Of a stretch of DNA of 64,000 nt, positions 24,284 to 33,408 are shown one piece after another. The notes below the pieces were generated by a model. That model was not told where the DNA came from and searched no databases. It worked only from the letters and a program-made list of their open reading frames with translations. Both the position numbers and the translations under genes were made by a program. The stretch's first letter is position 1. Each line of letters opens with the position of its first letter. Origin of the DNA: VAZQ01 sp963721005 (GTDB lineage Bacteria > Pseudomonadota > Alphaproteobacteria > Rhizobiales > Xanthobacteraceae); assembly GCA_963721005.1 (NCBI GenBank), contig CAVRHR010000001.1, forward strand, positions 62,001 through 126,000. The letters run 5' to 3'.

Positions 24284-24706
24284 ATGAGCGGCCCGGCCGG
24301 CGAGGCGAGCCCTTCGTGCGAGGTCGCCACCATCTATGTGTGCATCACCTGCCGCGGTCCGGGCGGGCTCGCGATCGATCCTCTGCCGGGTGCGCTCTTG
24401 GCGGCCGCGACCGTGCAGGCGGCGGCCGGCACCGGCATCGCGGTGCGGCCGATCCGCTGCCTCGCCAATTGCTCGCGCGGCCCCAGCGCCGCCATGCGGG
24501 CCAACGGCTCCTGGACCTATGTTTTCGGCGGGCTCGAGCCCGCCTGCGCCCCCGCCCTGGTGGCGGGCGCCCGCATGCTGGCGGTCGCGCCGGACGGGAT
24601 CCTGCCCTGGCGCGGCCGCCCCGACGTGCTCAAGCGCGGGCTCTGCACCCGCACACCCCCGCTGGACTTCAAAGAGGCTCCTGACTTCAAAGAGGCCACG
24701 GAATGA
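24284..24706 (+). CDS. DUF1636 family putative iron-sulfur/metal-binding protein
   Basis: A 140-residue protein of the DUF1636 family, which commonly sits beside cobW/cobN in alphaproteobacterial cobalamin loci. It has a thioredoxin-like ferredoxin arrangement: a first pair YVCITC and a second pair RCLANCSRG that could hold a 2Fe-2S cluster. Function is unknown. It is the first gene after the cobalamin riboswitch and overlaps cobW by four bases (ATGA). I chose ATG 24284 over 24239 since the added residues are unconserved. The C-terminus holds a short direct duplication: GACTTCAAAGAGGC at 24665 and again at 24683, giving DFKEAPDFKEATE. Confidence 0.8.
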   Translation: MSGPAGEASPSCEVATIYVCITCRGPGGLAIDPLPGALLAAATVQAAAGTGIAVRPIRCLANCSRGPSAAMRANGSWTYVFGGLEPACAPALVAGARMLAVAPDGILPWRGRPDVLKRGLCTRTPPLDFKEAPDFKEATE

Positions 24707-25734
24707 ATGCTTCGCTCGAGCGCGTGCCCTGCACGATCGTCACCGGCTTCCTCGGCGCCGGCAAGACCACGCTCATCCGCCATGTGCTCGCCAATCCGCA
24801 GGGCAGGAAGCTCGCCGTGATCGTCAACGAGTTCGGCGATGTCGGGGTCGACGGCGAGCTCATCAAGGGCTGCGGCGACGCCGCCTGCCCGCAGGAGAAC
24901 ATCGTCGAGCTCGCCAACGGCTGCCTGTGCTGCACGGTGGCGGACGAATTCATCCCGGCGCTCGACATCATCCTGGCGCGCGCCCCCGATCACATCGTGA
25001 TCGAGACCTCGGGCTTGGCCCTGCCCAAGCCCCTGGTGCAGGCCTTCCTGTGGCCGGCGATCCGTAACCGGGTGACGGTCGACGGCGTCATCGTGGTGGT
25101 GGACGGCCTGGCGCTGGCCGAAGGCCGTGTCGCCGCCGATCTCGAGGCGCTGGCGCGCCAGCGCGCCGCCGACAATGCGCTCGAGCACGACAATCCGATC
25201 GAGGAGGTGTTCGAGGACCAGATCGCCTGCGCGGATCTGGTGGTGCTCAACAAGCGCGACCTGCTCGACGGCGCTGGCATCGACCGCGCCATGGCGGCGA
25301 TCGCCGGCGTGCTGCCCCGCGCCGTCAAGGTGTTGATGGCGAGCGGCGGCAGGGTCGATCCGGCCGCGCTGCTCGGCCTCGCGCTCGGCAGCGAGGACGA
25401 TATCGAGAACCGCCGCACCTGGCACGACCAGGAGGCGGCGCACGACCACGACGATTTCGACAGCTTCGTGGTGAGCCTGCCGGAGATCGCGGACCCGGGC
25501 GCATTGGCGGCACGGGTGGGCGCGCTGCCGGAGCAATTCGACGTGCTGCGCGTGAAGGGCTTCGCGGCGGTCGCCGGCAAGCCGATGCGCCTTCTGGTGC
25601 AGGCCGTCGGCACGCGCGTCACCCATCAATACGATCGGCCCTGGCGCGCCAGCGAAGCGCGCGCCGGCGCCCTGGTGGTGATCGGCCGCAAGGGCTTCGA
25701 TCGCGGCGCGGTCGTGCGCACGCTCCTCGGGTGA
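24703..25734 (+). CDS. cobW: Cobalamin-locus G3E GTPase CobW
   Basis: A 343-residue metallochaperone-type GTPase proposed to help deliver cobalt for cobalamin synthesis. Walker A is GFLGAGKTT (about residues 15-23), the metal-binding CxCC motif lies in NGCLCC, the switch segment is IETSGLALPKP, and the guanine motif is NKRD. The histidine-rich stretch HDQEAAHDHDD between the domains could also bind metal. The C-terminal CobW domain is present (QFDVLRVKGF). It lies between the DUF1636 gene and cobN. Confidence 0.92.
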   Translation: MNASLERVPCTIVTGFLGAGKTTLIRHVLANPQGRKLAVIVNEFGDVGVDGELIKGCGDAACPQENIVELANGCLCCTVADEFIPALDIILARAPDHIVIETSGLALPKPLVQAFLWPAIRNRVTVDGVIVVVDGLALAEGRVAADLEALARQRAADNALEHDNPIEEVFEDQIACADLVVLNKRDLLDGAGIDRAMAAIAGVLPRAVKVLMASGGRVDPAALLGLALGSEDDIENRRTWHDQEAAHDHDDFDSFVVSLPEIADPGALAARVGALPEQFDVLRVKGFAAVAGKPMRLLVQAVGTRVTHQYDRPWRASEARAGALVVIGRKGFDRGAVVRTLLG

Positions 25735-25737
25735 TCC

Positions 25738-28700
25738 ATGCATCTCTTGACCACATCCTCCACCGCGCTGGACGATCTGGTCGAGCCGATCGATCTCGGC
25801 CAGCCGCCCGGCGACCTCGCGGTGCTTTCGTTCGCCGACAGCGATCTCGCCGGCATCGCGGCCGCCTGGGCGCTGGAGCGCGACGCATTGCCGAGCCTGC
25901 GGCTCGCGCAACTACGCGATCTGCGCCATCCCATGTCGGTCGATCTGTGGATCGAGCGGGTGGGCCAGCACGCCAAGGTGATCCTGGTGCGCCTGCTGGG
26001 CGGGCTCGACTGGTGGCGCTACGGCATCGAGCGATTGTCGGTCATGGCGCGCGAGCGCGGCATTGCGCTCGCTGTGCTGCCCGGCGAGGACCGCGACGAC
26101 CCGCGTCTCGCGGCCGCCTCAACGCTGGCGCAACACGAGCTCGACATGCTGCTGGCGTTCTTCCGCGAAGGCGGGCGCGAGAACCTGCGCGCCTTGCTGC
26201 GCCGGCTCGCCGGCCACGCCGGCACCGCGCTCGAATGCGCACCGCCGCAGCCGCTGCCGCGCATGGCCGGATATCTGGTGCGCGAAGGCGCCGTCGATCT
26301 CGATCGGCTGATGGCGACGCTTAAGCCCGGCGCCCCGGTGGTGCCGATCGTGTTCTACCGCGCGATGCTGCTCGCCGCCGACACGGCGCCGATCGATGCG
26401 CTGTGCGCCGCGCTGGCGGCACGCGGCCTCGCGCCGGCGCCGCTGTTTGTGACCCGCCTCAAGGATCCCGATGCCGCGACTTTCATGATCGATGCGCTGG
26501 CGCGGCTCGATCCCGCCGTGATCGTCTGCACCACCGCGTTCGCGGCCGGCGGCGCGGGCGAGCCGACGCCGCTCGACGGACCCGACGTGCCGGTGCTGCA
26601 AACCATCGTCGCCTCCACCAAGCGGGTGGCCTGGTGCGAGAGCCCGCGCGGGTTGGGCGCCGCCGATCTCGCCATGAATATCGTTTTGCCCGAGCTCGAC
26701 GGCCGCATTCTCGCCGGCGCCATCTCGTTCAAGCATCCGTTGCCGGCCGATGCCGGGCTCGCCTTCACGGCCCTGGTCAACCAACCGGAGCCCGACCGCA
26801 TCGCCATGGTGGCGGACCGCCTCGCGGCGCTGGTGCGCCTGCGCGGCACGCCGCGCGCGCAGCGGCGGATCGCCATCCTGATGCCGGACTATCCGGGCGC
26901 GCCGGGCCGCACCGGCTATGCGGTCGGCCTCGACGTGCCGGCGAGCGTGCTGGCGCTGCTGGCCGATCTCACCGCCGCCGGCTACACGCTCGACGCGGCG
27001 GCGCCAACGGAGCGGGCGCTGCTCGATGCGCTGAACGTCGCGGGTGCCGATGCGGCGCTGCCGCTCGACGCTTATGCGCGATTGCTGGCAGAGCTGCCGG
27101 CCGAGATCGCGGAGCGCATCGATGCGGCCTGGGGCGCGCCCGCGTCTGATCCAGATGCCAGCGACGGCGCGTTCCGGTTTCGCGCGCAAACCTTCGGCAA
27201 CATCATCGTGGCGTTGCCGCCCGAGCGCGGGCGCGCGGGCGACCGCCGCGCCGATTATCACGATCCGGTTTTGCCGCCGCGCCACGCGCTGCTCGCCTTC
27301 GGGCTCTGGCTGCGGCACGTCCGCAGGGTCGATGCCATCGTCCATATGGGGGCACATGGCACGCTCGAGTGGCTGCCCGGCAAGGCGGCGGCGCTGACCG
27401 CGACCTGCTTTCCGGAAGCCGTGCTCGGGCCGCTGCCGGTGCTCTATCCATTCATCGTCAGCAATCCGGGCGAGGCTGCGCAAGCCAAACGCCGGATCGC
27501 CGGCGTCACCATCGGGCATCTGCCGCCGCCGCTGGTGGCAGCCGAGCTATCCGGCGCCGCCCGCGACCTGGAACGGCTGGTCGACGAATACGCCCAAGCC
27601 GACGGCCTGGACCCGCGGCGCCGGCAGCGCCTGGCCGCCCTCATCATCGAAACCGCGCAGCGCAACAGCCTCGCCGGCGAAGTCGGCTTCGACCGCACCA
27701 CCGGCCCCGACGAAGCCCTCAAACGCATCGACGCCTGGCTGTGCGATCTGAAGGACTTTGCCATCAAGGACGGCCTGCATATTTTCGGGCGCACGCCCGG
27801 TTATGGAAGCACGCCCGCACCCAGCAACGCGGCGCTCCCCCTCCCCCTGCAAGGGGGAGGGTCGGGGTGGGGGTCCCGAGAGTCGGACGGGACCCCCACC
27901 CGGACCGCTTCGCGGTCCGGCCTCCCCCTTGCAGGCGGAGGTGAAGAGAGCGCCGAGGAAGACTGTGCCTTATCCGAACGCACCGCCCTGCTCGCCGCCC
28001 TCGACGGCCGCCGCGTCGCGCCCGGGCCGGCCGGCGCGCCGACGCGCGGGCGGCGCGACGTGCTGCCGACCGGACGCAATCTCTACACCGCCGATCCCCG
28101 CATGCTGCCGACCGCGACCGCCATGGACCTGGGGGCGCTCGCGGCCGACGAGGTGATCAGCGCTCACCTGCAGGCCCATGGCGAGATGCCGCGCGCCCTG
28201 GTGGTCGATCTGTGGGGCAGCGCGACGCTACGCACCGGCGGCGAGGAGATCGCCCAGAGCCTCGCCTATCTGGGGTGCCGGCCGACCTGGGACCATGCCA
28301 GCGGCCGGGTCACCGGCATCGAGGTGCTGCCGCTCGCCAGCATCGGGCGCGCCCGCGTCGACGTCACCTGGCGCATCTCCGGACTGTTCCGCGATCTGTT
28401 CCCGGCCCAGATCGCGCTGCTCGATGCAGCGGTGCAAGCCGTGGCGTCACGGGAGGAGGAGGATGCGGACAATCCGCTCGCGGCGGCGCGGCGCGCCGGT
28501 GCCGGTGCCGGCGGGCTCGCGCGCATTTTCGGCACCGCGCCGGGCGCTTATGGGGCTGGGGTCACCGAACTAATCGGGCGCGATGCCGAGCCGGCGCAAA
28601 TCGCAACCGCTTATCTGGACGCCGCCTCGCATGCCTACGGCGGCGCGCTCGGCGACGGCGCGGCCTCGCCGGGCGCATTTGCGCAGCGCGTGGCAGCCGC

Positions 28701-29217
28701 CGATCTGTTGGTGCATCCAGGCGATGATCCGGCCCGCGATCTGCTCGAAGGCGCCGAGGATGCGGCTTTCGTCGGCGGCTTTGCGGCCGCAGCCGCCGCG
28801 CTCGGCCGCACGCCCGACCTGGTGATGCTCGACCTGACCGATCCGCAGCGGCCGCGCGCGCGGCTACTGTCTGCCGCGCTTGCCCGCATCGTGCGGGCGC
28901 GCGCCGTGAGCCCGCGCTTCATCGAAGGCCAGATGCGCCACGGCGCCCGCGGCGCCGCTGAATTGGCCGAAACCGTCGACCGCCTGGTGGATTTTGCCCA
29001 GACCACCGGCGCGGTGCCGGGCGAGCTGTTCGATCTGTTGCACGAAGCCTATCTGGCGGACGCCCGCGTGCGCGCCTTCCTGCTGCGCGAAAATCCGGCC
29101 GCCGCGGCTGCGATCGCGGATCGTCTCGCCAGCGCGCATCGCCGCGGGCTCTGGCATCCGCGCCGCAACGACATCGACGCCGATCTCGCGGCGCTGCGGG
29201 CGGAGGCGCGCGCATGA
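25738..29217 (+). CDS. cobN: Aerobic cobaltochelatase subunit CobN
   Basis: The large subunit (1159 residues) of the ATP-dependent CobNST chelatase that inserts cobalt into hydrogenobyrinic acid a,c-diamide. Family landmarks include DYPGAPGRTGYAVGLD, HMGAHGTLEWLPGK (about residues 536-549), PFIVSNPGEAAQAKRRI, DVLPTGRNLYTADPR and VVDLWGSATLRTGGEEI. Residues about 699-735 are unlike CobN and are encoded by a palindromic repeat at 27834-27942 carried in frame without a stop; they fall between FGR and the conserved RTALLAALDGR. CobS and CobT chelatase partners are not in the window. It starts 3 bases after cobW and overlaps cobG by four. Confidence 0.93.
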   Translation: MHLLTTSSTALDDLVEPIDLGQPPGDLAVLSFADSDLAGIAAAWALERDALPSLRLAQLRDLRHPMSVDLWIERVGQHAKVILVRLLGGLDWWRYGIERLSVMARERGIALAVLPGEDRDDPRLAAASTLAQHELDMLLAFFREGGRENLRALLRRLAGHAGTALECAPPQPLPRMAGYLVREGAVDLDRLMATLKPGAPVVPIVFYRAMLLAADTAPIDALCAALAARGLAPAPLFVTRLKDPDAATFMIDALARLDPAVIVCTTAFAAGGAGEPTPLDGPDVPVLQTIVASTKRVAWCESPRGLGAADLAMNIVLPELDGRILAGAISFKHPLPADAGLAFTALVNQPEPDRIAMVADRLAALVRLRGTPRAQRRIAILMPDYPGAPGRTGYAVGLDVPASVLALLADLTAAGYTLDAAAPTERALLDALNVAGADAALPLDAYARLLAELPAEIAERIDAAWGAPASDPDASDGAFRFRAQTFGNIIVALPPERGRAGDRRADYHDPVLPPRHALLAFGLWLRHVRRVDAIVHMGAHGTLEWLPGKAAALTATCFPEAVLGPLPVLYPFIVSNPGEAAQAKRRIAGVTIGHLPPPLVAAELSGAARDLERLVDEYAQADGLDPRRRQRLAALIIETAQRNSLAGEVGFDRTTGPDEALKRIDAWLCDLKDFAIKDGLHIFGRTPGYGSTPAPSNAALPLPLQGGGSGWGSRESDGTPTRTASRSGLPLAGGGEESAEEDCALSERTALLAALDGRRVAPGPAGAPTRGRRDVLPTGRNLYTADPRMLPTATAMDLGALAADEVISAHLQAHGEMPRALVVDLWGSATLRTGGEEIAQSLAYLGCRPTWDHASGRVTGIEVLPLASIGRARVDVTWRISGLFRDLFPAQIALLDAAVQAVASREEEDADNPLAAARRAGAGAGGLARIFGTAPGAYGAGVTELIGRDAEPAQIATAYLDAASHAYGGALGDGAASPGAFAQRVAAADLLVHPGDDPARDLLEGAEDAAFVGGFAAAAAALGRTPDLVMLDLTDPQRPRARLLSAALARIVRARAVSPRFIEGQMRHGARGAAELAETVDRLVDFAQTTGAVPGELFDLLHEAYLADARVRAFLLRENPAAAAAIADRLASAHRRGLWHPRRNDIDADLAALRAEARA
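27834..27942. repeat. In-frame palindromic repeat inside cobN
   Basis: Three nested or adjacent stems: CTCCCCCTGCAAGGGGGAG at 27841-27859, GGGTGGGGGTCCC at 27865-27877 paired with GGGACCCCCACCC at 27889-27901, and GGACCGC-TTC-GCGGTCC at 27902-27918, closed by CTCCCCCTTGCAGGCGGAG at 27922-27940. This is the architecture of dispersed intergenic palindromes in Rhizobiales, here translated as about 36 residues rich in Pro, Leu, Gly and Ser. Confidence 0.8.
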
Positions 29218-30569
29218 ACGCGATCGTGAGCCCGCCGCGCCGCCGCGGCGCCTGCCCGGGCCTCGCCGCGCCGATGCAAACCGGCGACGGCTTGCTGGCG
29301 CGGCTCACCGCAGGCGGCGCCACCATCGGGCTCGACGCGGCGGCAGCGCTGTGCGCGGCGGCGCGCCGCCACGGCAACCGCATTATCGAAGTCACGGCGC
29401 GCGGCAGCATCCAGGTCCGCGGCCTGAACGCCACATCGGCACCGGCTTTCGCGGCGGCGGCGGCGACGCTCGACATCGATGCCGGCGACCGCGTTCCGAT
29501 TCACATCGATCCGCTCGCCGGGCTCGCGCCCGACCAGGCAATTGATGCCACGGGTCTCGCCGATGCTTTGCGTCAGCGGCTTGCCGCCGCTTCCTTCGCC
29601 GCCATGCTGGGGCCGAAAGTCTCGGTGGCGATCGATGCCGGCACCACGCTCCATCTCGATGCGGTGCCGGCCGACATTCGGCTACGCGCCTGCTCGGGGC
29701 CAGCCGGATGGCATATGGCGCTTGGCGGCGACGCAAGGAGTGCGACGCCGCTCGGCGCGGTCGCGGTCGGGCACGCGCTCGAGCTGACGGCACGATTGCT
29801 TGATACCATTGCGCGACACGGCCCGCAGGCACGTGCCCGCGATATTGTCGAACGTCACGGACCAGACGTCTTCCGTGTCGCCGTCGCCGATTTGTTGATC
29901 GCAGCCCCTCCCCCGCCGCCGCGGCCGCCGGCAAATCCCATCGGCCTCCATCCGTTGCGCGACGGACACCTGGGGCTCGGCATCGGTCTCGCCTTCGGAC
30001 ACATGGACGCGGATGCATTCGAGCGTCTGCTCGAAGCCGCCGCGCGCGCCGGCGCCAGCGGCCTGCGCACGGCGCCTGGGCGCGCGCTCCTGATCATCGG
30101 CTTGACCGCCGCGGTTGCTCGAGCATTGACCGTCCAAGCGGAAAGCCTCGGCTTCATCACTCGCCGGAACGACCCGCGCCGCAACGTAATGGCCTGCGCG
30201 GGTGCGCCGATTTGCGCCTCGGCGGAAATTCCGGCGCGTGCGCTCGCGCCGCTGATCAGCGACGCCGCCGCCGGGCTGCTCGATGGCTCGCTGACGATTC
30301 ACATCTCAGGCTGCGCCAAGGGCTGCGCGCATCCGGGCGCGTCGGCGCTCACCATCGTGGGCCAGCCGGACAGCTGCGGTCTCGTCGTGGACGGATGCGC
30401 CCGCGACCGGCCGATCGCCACCGCGGCGACGGGGGCGCTGCCTGTCGCCCTGGCGCGCATCGCCAACGCCGCCGCGCACGCGCGCCAGCCGGACGAGACG
30501 GCAGCGGAAACGCTCGCTCGCCTCGGCAGCGCGCCGCTCGCGCGGACTTTCGGAACCGCTCATGGCTGA
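29214..30569 (+). CDS. cobG: Precorrin-3B synthase
   Basis: A 451-residue relative of sulfite/nitrite reductases that uses O2 to hydroxylate precorrin-3A and form its gamma-lactone, marking the oxygen-dependent cobalamin route. RRRGACPGL at the start and EVTARGSIQVRGL are family features. Cluster cysteines are MACAGAPICASAE (about residues 325-337) and HISGCAKGCAHPG (about 363-375), the latter the CxxxC element. A proline-rich linker APPPPPRPPA near residue 229 separates the two half-domains. Overlaps with cobN (4 bases) and cobH (8 bases) indicate coupling. Confidence 0.9.
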   Translation: MNAIVSPPRRRGACPGLAAPMQTGDGLLARLTAGGATIGLDAAAALCAAARRHGNRIIEVTARGSIQVRGLNATSAPAFAAAAATLDIDAGDRVPIHIDPLAGLAPDQAIDATGLADALRQRLAAASFAAMLGPKVSVAIDAGTTLHLDAVPADIRLRACSGPAGWHMALGGDARSATPLGAVAVGHALELTARLLDTIARHGPQARARDIVERHGPDVFRVAVADLLIAAPPPPPRPPANPIGLHPLRDGHLGLGIGLAFGHMDADAFERLLEAAARAGASGLRTAPGRALLIIGLTAAVARALTVQAESLGFITRRNDPRRNVMACAGAPICASAEIPARALAPLISDAAAGLLDGSLTIHISGCAKGCAHPGASALTIVGQPDSCGLVVDGCARDRPIATAATGALPVALARIANAAAHARQPDETAAETLARLGSAPLARTFGTAHG

Positions 30570-31197
30570 GACCCGAGCCTATCTGCGCGAGGGCGCCGCC
30601 ATCTACGAGCGGTCGTTCGCCATCATCCGGGCGGAAGCGGATCTGTCGGCCTTCTCGCCGCAGGAAGCCGACATCGTGGTGCGCATGATCCATGCCTGCG
30701 GGCTGGTGGAGGCGGCCCGGCATATCGGTTTCGGCGGCGACCTGGTGGGCGCGGCGCGCCGCGCGCTCGCCGCCGGCGCGCCGATCCTGTGCGACGCCGA
30801 GATGGTGGCGCACGGCGTGACGCGGGCACGGCTTGCGGCCCGCAACGAAGTCATCTGCACGCTGCACGACGCACGCGTGCCGGCATTGGCCCAGCAGCTC
30901 GGCACCACCCGCTCGGCTGCTGCGCTGGAGCTGTGGGCCGAACGGCTTGATGGCGCCGTGGTGGCGATCGGCAACGCGCCCACGGCATTGTTCCGCTTGA
31001 TCGAGATGCTCGCGGCCGGCGCACCCAGGCCGGCCGCCGTCATCGGGGTGCCGGTCGGCTTCGTCGGCGCGGCGGAATCCAAGGCGGCGCTTGCCGCCGA
31101 TCCACACGGTGTGCCGTTCCTGGTGGTGCGCGGCCGCATGGGCGGCAGCGCCATGGCGGCGGCCGCCATCAACGCGTTGGCGAGGGCCGGGCTGTGA
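30562..31197 (+). CDS. cobH: Precorrin-8X methylmutase
   Basis: A 211-residue enzyme that moves the C11 methyl to C12 to give hydrogenobyrinic acid. The catalytic histidine lies in VRMIHACG (about residue 39). Other family features are the stretch PILCDAEMVAHGV, TRSAAALELW, GNAPTALFRL and the closing VGFVGAAESK. It overlaps cobG by eight bases and cobI by four, within the riboswitch-controlled run. Confidence 0.93.
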   Translation: MAETRAYLREGAAIYERSFAIIRAEADLSAFSPQEADIVVRMIHACGLVEAARHIGFGGDLVGAARRALAAGAPILCDAEMVAHGVTRARLAARNEVICTLHDARVPALAQQLGTTRSAAALELWAERLDGAVVAIGNAPTALFRLIEMLAAGAPRPAAVIGVPVGFVGAAESKAALAADPHGVPFLVVRGRMGGSAMAAAAINALARAGL

Positions 31198-31919
31198 GTG
31201 GCCGCCTCATGGGCATCGGGGTCGGGCCGGGCGATCCCGAGCTGATCACCCTGAAGGCGATGCGCGCGCTCGCGCAAGCCGATCTGGTGGTGCACTTCGC
31301 CAGGAACGGCGGCGCAAGCCATGCGCGGGCGATCGCGGCGAGCCACCTGCGCCCCGGGGTCGAGGAGCTGCCGCTCTTTTATCCGCTCACCACCGAGTCG
31401 CCGCGCCACGGCTGCATCTATCGCGATGCGTTGCGCGCCTTCTACGACGACGCCGCCGCAACGCTTTCGGCACAGCTCGATGCCGGCCGCGCCGTCGCGG
31501 TAATCTGCGAGGGCGATCCGCTGTTCTACGGCTCCTACATGCATTTGCATGTGCGGCTAGCGCCGCGCTATCCGACGCAGGTCATTGCCGGGGTGACCGG
31601 AATGTCGGGCTGCTGGTCGGCGGTCGGCACCCCGATCGCGCAAGGCGACGACGTGCTGATGGTGCTGCCCGCGACCTTGCCGGAGCCCGAGCTGGAGCGG
31701 CGCCTCCACGATGCCGACGCCGCCGTGGTGATGAAGCTCGGCCGCCATTTGCCGAAGATCCGGCGCACGCTGGCGCGCGCCGGCCGGCTCGCGCGCGCCA
31801 TCTATGTGGAGCGCGGCTCGATGCAAGCCGCGGTGACCATGCGGCTCGCCGACAAACCGGACGACAACGCGCCCTATTTCGCCATCGTGCTGGTGCCCGG
31901 ATGGGAGGAGCGCACGTGA
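31194..31919 (+). CDS. cobI: Precorrin-2 C20-methyltransferase
   Basis: A 241-residue SAM-dependent tetrapyrrole methylase of class III fold. GIGVGPGDPELITLKA at the N-terminus and CEGDPLFYGSYMHLHVRL are typical, with GVTGMSGCWSAVGTPI giving the CbiL/CobI signature. Translation starts at GTG 31194 inside the cobH stop (GTGA) and the gene overlaps cobJ by four bases. Confidence 0.92.
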   Translation: MSGRLMGIGVGPGDPELITLKAMRALAQADLVVHFARNGGASHARAIAASHLRPGVEELPLFYPLTTESPRHGCIYRDALRAFYDDAAATLSAQLDAGRAVAVICEGDPLFYGSYMHLHVRLAPRYPTQVIAGVTGMSGCWSAVGTPIAQGDDVLMVLPATLPEPELERRLHDADAAVVMKLGRHLPKIRRTLARAGRLARAIYVERGSMQAAVTMRLADKPDDNAPYFAIVLVPGWEERT

Positions 31920-32680
31920 GCGGGCAACTCGCCGTCATCGGGCTCGGTCCCGGTGATGACCGCTTCATCACCCCGCAGGCGCAGGCGGCGCTCGCGGCTG
32001 CCGATTCGCTCTACGGCTACGGTCCTTATCTCGATCGCGTTCCGGCGCGCGACGGACAGAGCCGGCATGCCTCCGACAACCGCCAGGAAGGCGCGCGCGC
32101 CGCCGCGGCGCTCGCCAACGCCGCCGCGGGCCGCAAGGTCGCCCTGGTGTCGGGCGGCGATCCAGGCGTCTTCGCCATGGCGGCCGCGGTCTGCGAGGAG
32201 ATCGCGGCCGGACCGCCGGCTTGGCGCTCGCTCGAGCTTGCGATCGTGCCGGGCGTGACCGCCATGCTGGCGGTCGCCGCCCGCGCCGGGGCGCCGCTCG
32301 GCCATGATTTCTGCGCGCTTTCGCTCTCCGACAATCTCAAGCCGTGGGAGCTGATCGAGCGGCGGCTCGATGCGGCGGCCGGCGCCGGCTTCGTGATCGC
32401 GCTCTACAATCCGATCTCGCGCGCGCGGCCCTGGCAGCTCGGACGCGCCTTCGAGCGCCTGCGCGCCCGTCTGCCGCCTGCCACCCCGGTGATTTTCGGA
32501 CGCGCGGCCGGACGCGCCGACGAGCAAGTGACGGTGACCACGCTGGCGGCGGCCGATCCCGGCCTGGCCGACATGGCGACGCTCATCATCGTGGGCTCCG
32601 CCGAGACCCATGTGATCGCGCGGCCCGGACTGCCACCGCTGGTCTACACCTCGCGCTCCGCACGAGGCGCGCCCCCATGA
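31916..32680 (+). CDS. cobJ: Precorrin-3B C17-methyltransferase
   Basis: A 254-residue SAM-dependent methylase that methylates C17 and contracts the ring. Motifs: VIGLGPGDDRFITPQA at the start, GYGPYLDRVP, VALVSGGDPGVFAMA, PGVTAMLAVAARAGAPLGHDF and LYNPISRARPWQL. It begins at GTG 31916 overlapping the cobI stop. It is the last gene of the riboswitch operon; its 3' end overlaps the end of the oppositely oriented cobK by 37 bases. Confidence 0.92.
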   Translation: MSGQLAVIGLGPGDDRFITPQAQAALAAADSLYGYGPYLDRVPARDGQSRHASDNRQEGARAAAALANAAAGRKVALVSGGDPGVFAMAAAVCEEIAAGPPAWRSLELAIVPGVTAMLAVAARAGAPLGHDFCALSLSDNLKPWELIERRLDAAAGAGFVIALYNPISRARPWQLGRAFERLRARLPPATPVIFGRAAGRADEQVTVTTLAAADPGLADMATLIIVGSAETHVIARPGLPPLVYTSRSARGAPP

Positions 32681-33408
32681 TCGATCCAGGCCAAGGCATC
32701 CGCAATCGTCTCCACGGCCTCGACCTCCGGCAGTGCCGGCCGGCGCAGCATGACGACGTCGAGGCCGAGCGTACGGGCGGCCTCGATCTTGCCATAGGTG
32801 GCGTCGCCGCCGCTGTTCTTGCACACCACCATCTCGATGCCGTGCGTTGTGAGCAGCGCCAGGTCGTCGACTTGCGTGAACGGACCGCGCCCGATGACGT
32901 AGCTCGCATGCGGCACCCGCAATGGCGGCTCGACCGGATCGACGCTGCGCACCAGATAGCGATGCTGCGGCGCCTGCACGAACGGCGCGATGTCGTTGCG
33001 CCCGAGCGCCAGGAAAACCCGGCGCGGCGCTTCGCCGAGCTTCCGCACCGCCGCGAAAGCATCGGCCACCTCACTCCAGCGATCGCCCGCAACCGCGCTC
33101 CAGGGCGGGCGCCGCAGCGCCAGCAGCGGCACGCCGGCCAAGCGGGCGGCCTGCACCGCATTGGCCGCCATGATGGCGGCATACGGATGGGTGGCGTCGA
33201 CCAGCGCGTCGATGTGCTCGCGTGCCAGATAATTGACGAGCCCTTCGGCGCCCCCGAAGCCGCCGCTGCGCACCGGCACCGGCTGCGCCACCGGATGTGC
33301 GGTGCGGCCGGCGAGCGACAGCGTTACGGCGAGATCGGCGCGCCCGGCCAAACGCTCGGCCAGCGCTCTCGCCTCCGTGGTGCCGCCGAGAATGAGGATG
33401 CGTCGCAT
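32644..33408 (-). CDS. cobK: Precorrin-6A reductase
   Basis: A 254-residue NADPH-dependent reductase that reduces precorrin-6A to precorrin-6B. ILILGGTTEARALAERL is the N-terminal nucleotide fold, DATHPYAAIMAANA the conserved substrate region, and CKNSGGDATYGKIEAAR with the C-terminal PALPEV segment completes the family pattern. The start codon occupies the CATG palindrome at 33406-33409, sharing two bases with the cobL start on the other strand. An N-terminal extension to 33552 would lie fully over cobL and lacks conservation. Confidence 0.9.
   Translation of the reverse strand: MRRILILGGTTEARALAERLAGRADLAVTLSLAGRTAHPVAQPVPVRSGGFGGAEGLVNYLAREHIDALVDATHPYAAIMAANAVQAARLAGVPLLALRRPPWSAVAGDRWSEVADAFAAVRKLGEAPRRVFLALGRNDIAPFVQAPQHRYLVRSVDPVEPPLRVPHASYVIGRGPFTQVDDLALLTTHGIEMVVCKNSGGDATYGKIEAARTLGLDVVMLRRPALPEVEAVETIADALAWIDHGGAPRAEREV

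Noticed and set aside
29214..30569. cobG as an assimilatory sulfite/nitrite reductase
   Set aside because: The size of 451 residues, the RRRGACPGL start and the position between cobN and cobH point to precorrin-3B synthase.
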